64,000 nt of DNA from the NCBI GenBank assembly GCA_019722365.1, contig JADFUC010001895.1, positions 1-64,000 on the forward strand. Reading direction: 5' to 3'. Shown piece by piece: positions 58,140 through 64,000 of the stretch. Position numbers and translations under genes: made by a program. Source of the DNA: Lithospermum erythrorhizon. Its lineage: Eukaryota; Streptophyta; Magnoliopsida; Boraginales; Boraginaceae. The first letter of the stretch is position 1; each line of letters opens with the position of its first letter. The notes under the pieces were generated by a model. That model did not search any database. It was not told where the DNA came from and saw nothing but the letters and a program-made list of their open reading frames with translations.

Positions 58140-60530
58140 TTAGACGAGAAAGTAAATAATATCGAGATATTTAATGTGGTATTTGAGCAGTGTGTGCAGA
58201 GACAATTCACGAAACGAGCCACAAGAAATTTCACTATAATGGGAAAAAACATATTACAAGATTTAACTAAAATAGTTGAAGTAAAGCTACTAAGAGTCTT
58301 CTGAAAACATTTATTTGGTACAAGAAATAATCATATACATATGATATATATAGAATTAAGACACTATGAATATCTACTTAATGACTTGAATCACTCCATG
58401 AGATAATAGAAAATTAGAAAATTTCTCCAGTACTGCGGATGTACTCGAAATTGCGGATGTACTCAATGTACGAGTGTACTCGGATGTAACAGGATGTGTC
58501 GGATGAACACCAGGAAGAGATGAACCAATCTTAAAAATTTGCTCAGCTCACATATTTCCTATCCATAGGGCAAGTGTACAAACCCCGAATGAGCAAGTCC
58601 AAACCGTTGAACACTTACCTACTTGAAACCCTCTTCACATGCAATCGATATCCCAAAGCTAACCATATCGACACCACATAGAAGACCAAAATGGGAACTA
58701 GTGAAGACCAAGCATGTTTGCCTTACATCCCAGCTAGAGCGAACACATCCAGTGCATCACTCCCTCGGGAGCGTTGCTACCACAAGCAACAAATGACCCA
58801 TGAAATCGAGCTGCAGGTGCAACTAACAACAATTGCCCAACTCATCCTCGTAATTACACACATATTAAGAGTATACCGATCGTAACTCTCAGGACATCCT
58901 CGGCTACTCCGTATGTTCCATAGAAACCCTTGAAGCCACTAAAGTATATTACTGACTAAAAATGAGCGAGAAGTGCTCTCCTCCGACTCGCCTCTGACTC
59001 GAATTCCCTCTTCCCAACATTACCTGGCCCGGCCCGAAGAAATACAAAATAGCGTCATACGCTTTGTCAAGTGCAAAAGTTGACGCCTACACCCTTTCAG
59101 TACATCCGAACCTATAAACAAAGCGACCCTTCACCTTCTTCTCGAAAATTTGAAACTGCATCTTGTCGACATTCCGAATATGATTATCGTCAAGTGAAAC
59201 ACATGTATAATCTCGCTTTCGATGTACAAAGTCCACCGTCATACGCCTGGCCTGCTGGTCGATTCCGGCCGTCTTCGTAGACGAAAAATGCTAGGTCGTA
59301 AACACAATGTCGCTTCAGTCTACTGCATGTCAAGATTTACTCCTTCCTAGGACAAACCACGATTTTTATCTCGGAAAGTCCGGAGACCACGTCGGTGTTG
59401 GATGTGTGACTCTCGGCTAATCAGGCCATGTCATGTTGAAATGCATACCGTAAGTCGGCAATGGCGGCGAACACCTTCGAGCTCGCTGTCATTGTTCATT
59501 ATGACTTAGGGGCCAATCGCGTTCCAATGTCGATTCCTTACAATTGCACCCTATCGGTTTTTTGAACCCGACCGGCTTCTTTGAAACGTCTTTCCACCGG
59601 TCTATCACCCGCTAGTGTTAGGAACTAGTGCACCAAGCGGTTCATTGTAGTACCAGAACCACCACTATAACTAATACGCTAATCACATTTATGGAGGCGA
59701 ATCTCCTTTTTTCGGACATAATATTTACCATTTGTCGAGACTCCTAAAATTCTCATATGACATAGGTAAAGAGGCTAACAAAATTAAGCGACATCACCAA
59801 ATCACCAATCTTATGTTATATTACGCCGTCGAAGTAATATCTATTAAAAAATAATCTAGGTGATTTTAAAGTATATCTTTCACAATTCTTGGCCCAAGCG
59901 GGCGTTGATTCAGCCAGCTTATTGGTGGCTTCTTGCGTCATATCTGAGACTCTCGAGCTTGAGCCGCTGACCCGGCGGCCGATGTCCTCCTCCGAAACCT
60001 GCAGCGATAACCTCGTCGTCAAGCGAATCAGCATTCAGTGTATGCTTCTCCTCACAGGCGAGCCATGTTATTCGGTAGCGGTGATGGTGGATTTTCCATC
60101 GGAGGAGCGGAAACCTACCGTTTTAATTAATGCCTTCTTGATTTCAGAACTAAAAGTTATTTTACTCTCGGTAGACCTCTCAATTTAAAAGCTACCTTTC
60201 GTCTTGCTTGTAGTCACGAAATCCAAACTCTATCTGGGTTGTTATAGCAGTCACGAATCTCAATCAGCAGAATTACGTAAGATTGCCCAGACGAGAAAGT
60301 AATAATGCCAAATATTTAACATAATATCCCCTAACTGATATGTTAGTCTCTTATTTAATCACTTTGACAGCTGGAAATTTCACTATAATGGGGAAGAATA
60401 GATTACGAAGATTTAAGCTGAAATAGTTAAAGTAATCTTCTTAAGAGTCTTCCTGAAATCACAAAAATTTATTTGATACAAAATAAGTTATATATATATA
60501 TATATATAGGGTAAGACACTAGAACAAATA
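58140..60530. mobile_element. LTR-flanked block of unknown content
   Basis: Direct repeats of about 240 bp at 58140-58375 and 60280-60530 share 'gacgagaaagtaa', 'gaaatttcactataatgg' and 'aagagtctt', and both end near 'taagacacta'. The 1.9-kb interior is GC-richer than its surroundings, with several short open frames, for example 59816-60034 on the minus strand, and no recognised retroelement domain. Boundaries are approximate. It may be a truncated LTR element carrying foreign sequence. Confidence 0.5.
60488..60510. repeat. (TA)n microsatellite
   Basis: About ten TA units, inside the right-hand direct repeat. Confidence 0.9.
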
Positions 60531-60835
60531 TTCTAGTCTTCCGATGTGGGAGTATTCACGCCATTTTCAACAAAAACATCCAAAGAACTTCTAAGAGAAA
60601 CTTTTCATAATGATAAATCTAAAATTTCGATTGACTAATATCCCCAAAGATGCATTATGTACAGAGAACAGGGCTACATGTTTTACCAAATATGAATATA
60701 TGTGGAGCAAAATTCAGGTGTCATATATATTGTAGATTCATTAACAATGGCGGGTCACTCTCCCAGAATGCTGTATGCCAACAAGCAAGGAGGCGAAAAG
60801 CAGAAGTAGAAGATGGATGATCCAACTCTTGTGTG

Positions 60836-62340
60836 TCATGACCTGGCTGGTGCTATTTCTGCAGAACCAGATTCCATTTCTATTGTAACATAATTTGCAG
60901 GCATATCGTTATTCCTATGAACTTCTGATTGATCAGCGGCTGGTAGTAGCCATAATCGAGAGTGTTCAACTGACATTTCTGTGCTATCAAAAGATTGGGC
61001 TTCACTGACGTGGTTTGCAGATGGGACTCGTTCATTTTCTGAGTAATCATGCACAGGAAGTCGGCAAACTGGGCATGTTGACTGTCTCTTTAACCATACA
61101 TCTATGCAAGATAGATGATAAGTATGGCCGCATTTAGGCATTATCCTCAGAACTTCTTTATCTTCGTACTCCCCCAAGCATATGACACACCTGTAAATCC
61201 AAACTCGATAAATTGCAAATAGAGGCCGACTTTCTCAGCACAAAAACACTTGCAAATTGCAGCTCAACCTTTCCATAATATGGAAATGTATAAAGAAGAA
61301 ACCAGCAGGCTCAATGACTTCATTTTGTTCACTTGGAGATTAAATGCTTATATACTATACCGATGCCATGCATCTTATTAACGTATTTGAGCATGTTGTT
61401 AGCAAAGTAATGAAGGACACATATTTTAAATGTTTTCATTTTATCTAGAAAGTCGGTATTTTGATCAGATCCTCTAGTAATTAAATGGTACACATGTGAG
61501 GAGCTGCACTTACTGCGCATCTTCAAGGCTACCAAAACTCTCACGGTAGAACTTCACTGTGGGGATTCCAGCAACTACAACTGGATCAAGACCACTAATC
61601 CGATACTCAGGCTGCAAGAAGCGATAAACTGATTATTTTTCAGTTCAAGACAAATACGAGATATGGTGACAGCAGAGAACATGAAAGACAGAAAATGAAG
61701 ATCAACAACAGTAAATATAAGTCATTGCAGCCCCTGTCTGTTCAGTATAGTAGAGCAATGGACAATGCCTATGAGATAGATTGAAATGTACTGTATCAAA
61801 TATCAATCAAGCCAAATGTACCCATTTCATCTTCTTATTCATTATTTGTAGCATCGAGTGAAAACAGACTTGAGGTTAAATACCAATGCTAGTTGCTTTG
61901 ATCAATAACTACTTCACGAAAAAGGATGCCGATGAACATTCCAACACAAACCAAGTTCATATGGCTTGTCTGAGAACTGCATCCTATTAAAGTTGAAGGT
62001 TCAGCATAATTTCCATTAAGGCCATTGCTAGATCTCAGTATCTCACTGATGCACAATAATTAAAAGCAGCAAACAGTTGGCTGTCCATCAAGAAATTACC
62101 AATGTTTATAATGGAATGGAACATATAGATGAATGTGAGCTTCCTAATAAGAGACAAAATCAGAAGTTCAAGAATTACCATAATCTCAAAGTCCATCCTG
62201 GAGTCAATCTCAAACATTTGTCTGGACTCTCTCCGACGGAGTCTCCCACAGATAATTCTTGTGCAGACAAAAACAATGAAAGTGGCACTCATACCAAATC
62301 CAATTATTGTGGTAATCAAATTCATTCCTGACCCAAACAT
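60836..62340 (-). CDS. ATL: RING-H2 finger E3 ubiquitin ligase, ATL family
   Basis: Three exons on the minus strand, 62340-62179, 61611-61514 and 61190-60836, give 204 residues with consistent phases. A membrane helix spans residues about 8-30 (LITTIIGFGMSATFIVFVCT). The ATL GLD-type motif is RISGLDPVVVAGIPTVKF at 58-75. The RING-H2 finger is at 88-129. Its ligands are C88, C91, C107, H109, H112, C115, C126 and C129 in the C-x2-C-x15-C-x-H-x2-H-x2-C-x10-C-x2-C spacing, with the E2-contact Trp in DVWLK. The tail is acidic/Ser-rich and includes SVEHSRLWLLPA. Membrane ATLs ubiquitinate targets, often in defence or nutrient signalling. The architecture resembles short ATL members such as ATL7/ATL58/ATL59; the specific substrate is unknown. 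Confidence 0.92.
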
Positions 62341-62999
62341 CCTTAAAACCTATGTCTATTAGACTATTACTACAATCTTAATTCATACAAATCTGACCAT
62401 CAATAGGAAAGCTAGATAAATCATAAAAAATATCAGCTTCTAAGTTAAAGAGAAGCATACACATCAAACAGTATAATGGTAAGCTAAAAGGGAAAACACA
62501 AACTGAGTATCAGAAGCAAGATCTATCAACAAATAGAAAAAGGCTAATAACTTTATGGAAAGCAATCATTATGCAGAATATAAACTAATTGTAGGAAAGA
62601 GCAAACAAGACCAAGTAAAGATTTATTTTTTAAAACTGACCAATAAAGGAAATAGGCAGAGGAATAATGATTCACCTAATATAGAAGATTTAGAAGCTAT
62701 TTTAAGATGCAAAAAATATATATATATATATATTTAAAAAAAAAACTAAAAAAATACTCAAATGGAATCCTAATCTCTTTTTGTGGACTCAAAGTTCAGA
62801 CATCCCTAAGAGAGCCATAAAATCTTGATTGGTGAAATTGAGAAGAAAAGTATATAGACTTCAACACTTTCCATTTGGACTAAGTGTTAAGTGGGGACCA
62901 ATTAAGACAGCAGATCTTTAATCAATTATTTCTTTATTATTAGTTAATCATCATGTTACTACTATTTCCTATGGTTGACTTTTGATGTCCTAAAATCTA
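62341..62999. other. Upstream region of the ATL gene
   Basis: Probably contains the 5' leader and promoter. A (TA)n tract lies at about 62716-62732. No core promoter was assigned with confidence. Confidence 0.45.
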
Positions 63000-63512
63000 C
63001 TCTCCATTTCAAAATGAGCCGGGCGAAATGCCGTTCAGCTTAACATTACAAATATAATAGAAATAATTTTATTTAAAAATAAAATAGTACCTTTGTATTG
63101 AATAAAAAACCTTAAAATAAAAGAAAGTTTCCATACAATAAAAATAAAAATAAAATAGTAAGTAAGAAGCTGGCTACTTACATGTGACTTTTTACACGCT
63201 ATATATTTACCAATTATACTAGAACTTTACTTACAATTTACCTAATATATAAAATATTAGAGACCTACGGATTTAGAATACATGTAAATACCGCTTGAGC
63301 ATACATCAAAGAGCGGGCACGAAAAATAGATGATTGTTTATGAAAAGTGTTTTATTAATGAATAACAAATAACTACATTGAAATTGTAAAAATTTATATT
63401 GAAAATATAAAAAACTATATTGAAATTATAAAAAGATATATTAAAAATGCAAATAAACTATTGTGAAAAAATAAATTTTTTTATATAATTATATATTTTG
63501 AGACAGAGGGAG
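63000..63512. mobile_element. MITE-like element with Stowaway-type ends
   Basis: The left end CTCTCCATTTCAAAAT is close to the inverse complement of the right end ATTTTGAGACAGAGGGAG. TA lies at the right edge (63513-63514) and 'ta' within 'tctac' at the left. At 513 bp it is long for a MITE and has no coding content. Confidence 0.5.
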
Positions 63513-63514
63513 TA

Positions 63515-64000
63515 GTAATTATAAAGAAAAAGAAATACGGAGTATCTAAACTGTAAAAACAAGGGAAACAGTGGGTTCTTCAAGATTCATGGTGAAAGAA
63601 TGATAGATTCTTCTTTACCACCTTCTTTATACATATGTTTAATAGTCTAAGTCTTGTAACTGCAAGTACTAAAGTAACCATAACTATTTCTGATTGAAAA
63701 AAGAATTCACTCATTGATATTTAAGAAAGGTGATCAACTACACGTCTACAACTAGTAAGTGTACAAACAAATACCAATAATGATTGATACTATGGAGTAC
63801 ATGATTCAGAGAAATAATTGAAGAGGACATATATTGCTCACATCTTTTACATTTCATGTCAGCAGGTAGCTTTTTGTTATTAAGTTACTGGCAGTAAATA
63901 AATGGGGCCAAATAATGTTTTAGTAGTGTAATTTCTTTTTGGAAATATTGATAATATTTCAAGATGTGTTCGTAAATGGATTTAACATCGATTTTTTAAT
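63515..64000. other. AT-rich intergenic sequence at the window edge
   Basis: No coding or RNA feature was recognised. Confidence 0.5.

Noticed and set aside
62077..62362. Plus-strand frames opposite ATL exon 1
   Set aside because: They are antisense to the membrane-helix exon of the ATL gene, which splices in phase with the RING exons.

Overview
The window reads as nuclear DNA of a flowering plant. Its genes are split by GT-AG introns, intergenic DNA is AT-rich, several Stowaway-like MITEs are present, and roughly half the length is LTR-retrotransposon material. Protein families such as class I TCP, OXS3, YLMG, TIP1-type S-acyltransferase and plant ATL RING-H2 point to a eudicot. The sequence alone does not settle the species. 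No tRNA, rRNA, CRISPR, operon or organellar block was recognised.

Layout. 0.5-3.5 kb: a dispersed repeat interrupted by a decayed Ty1/copia element. 3.9-9.4 kb: a plus-strand gene island with an OXS3-like stress protein, a plastid YlmG/YGGT protein and a small two-helix membrane protein. 11.2-25.9 kb: exons of an ankyrin-repeat S-acyltransferase gene (TIP1/PAT24-like). One of its ankyrin exons is cut by a 4.6-kb LTR element, and the next intron holds a 6.1-kb copia element. No DHHC catalytic exons were seen. 26.0-29.5 kb: degenerate, probably Ty3/gypsy, sequence. 29.5-31.1 kb: a second copy of the 0.5-3.5 kb dispersed repeat, with a different insertion. 31.9-39.7 kb: a structurally complete but dead copia element with 5-bp target duplications. 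Its RNase H region is itself split by a 2.2-kb solo-LTR-like insertion that has its own 5-bp duplication. 41.2-43.9 kb: a minus-strand hAT transposase remnant. 47.1-48.1 kb: a class I TCP transcription factor (minus). 49.7-52.4 kb: a mitochondrial prostaglandin-E-synthase-2-like glutaredoxin/GST protein (minus). 53.3-54.8 kb: prefoldin subunit 6 (plus). 55.2-56.3 kb: a plant-specific protein with a DUF4378-like tail (minus). 57.2-60.5 kb: a tandem MITE and an LTR-flanked block of unknown content. 60.8-62.3 kb: a RING-H2 ATL ubiquitin ligase (minus).

The host genes do unrelated jobs and form no pathway or cluster: stress response, plastid membrane, trichome and root-tip type palmitoylation, transcription, thiol redox, cytoskeletal chaperoning and ubiquitination. 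Seven of the eight genes have intact splice frames. The S-acyltransferase gene is broken. I found no convincing undescribed biological system. The most informative structures are the nested insertions at 11-26 kb and 32-40 kb, and a marked contrast in sequence texture. Repeats are rich in CG and short indels while genes are clean, which may reflect assembly consensus error rather than biology.
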